From Clostridium sp. CAG:632 (lineage in GTDB: Bacteria; Bacillota; Clostridia; Lachnospirales; Lachnospiraceae), in contig HF991334.1 in assembly GCA_000431515.1 (NCBI GenBank), forward strand, positions 1 through 14,175: a DNA stretch of 14,175 bases. The letters are read 5' to 3'. The notes beneath the pieces are model-generated. The model saw only the letters and a list, made by a program, of their open reading frames with translations, had not been told where the DNA came from and searched no databases. The translations under genes were made by a program, and so were the position numbers. Shown piece after piece: positions 14,147 through 14,175 of this stretch; the first letter of the stretch is position 1; each line of letters begins with the position of its first letter.

Positions 14147-14175
14147 AACGCGCTCTCGCTCAAATCGGAACATAG

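Noticed and set aside
14021..14173. Minus-strand 50-codon open frame beginning near the right edge
   Set aside because: No ribosome binding site can be seen, it runs through the direct repeat in different frames and ends over the -35/-10 region of the DUF4214-gene promoter; probably chance.

Overview
The window looks like chromosome from a low-to-mid GC Gram-positive anaerobe of the class Clostridia, most likely a Lachnospiraceae member. The reasons are the close fit of RpoB, RpoC, L10 and L7/L12 to Firmicutes forms, strong AGGAGG-type ribosome binding sites, sigma-A promoters with TTGACA-like -35 boxes, a classical L10 leader, and a secreted cysteine-peptidase-like protein with DUF4214 repeats of a kind I associate with Lachnospiraceae. 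Species is not determinable from this sequence alone. Every gene I accept lies on the minus strand, so transcription runs from right (14175) to left (1).

Reading in the direction of transcription: a short unassigned stretch with a 30-base direct repeat (14073-14146); a sigma-A promoter and a gene for an exported protein with a CHAP/NlpC-like domain and four DUF4214 units (13964-12555); then the ribosomal stalk and RNA polymerase block. That block starts with a promoter (12514-12486) and an L10 autoregulatory leader ending in an intrinsic terminator, followed by rplJ (L10) and rplL (L7/L12). A large hairpin and a second, excellent promoter separate rplL from rpoB, and rpoB-rpoC follow 20 bases apart and end at a strong terminator (3490-3447). 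Levels of stalk proteins and polymerase subunits can therefore be set separately at three places: the L10 leader, the rplL-rpoB hairpin, and the rpoB promoter.

Downstream of rpoC come deoC (deoxyribose-phosphate aldolase), an exodeoxyribonuclease III/AP endonuclease gene, and a YitT-family membrane protein gene. They are closely spaced and have no obvious promoters of their own. Finally there is a niacin-regulation unit: a promoter overlapped by a near-perfect inverted repeat (910-953), niaR (nicotinate-responsive repressor, HTH plus 3H domain), and the first 96 codons of a PTS_EIIC_2/PfoR-like membrane protein that runs off the left edge and may be the NiaR-controlled transporter.

Most of the window is conserved housekeeping sequence. 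The less ordinary parts are the DUF4214 protein with its exact 128-residue module duplication, the operator architecture at niaR and its pairing with a PTS_EIIC_2-like gene, the layered RNA/promoter control around rplJ-rplL-rpoB, and the direct repeat at the right edge. I see no mobile element, CRISPR array, tRNA or rRNA.
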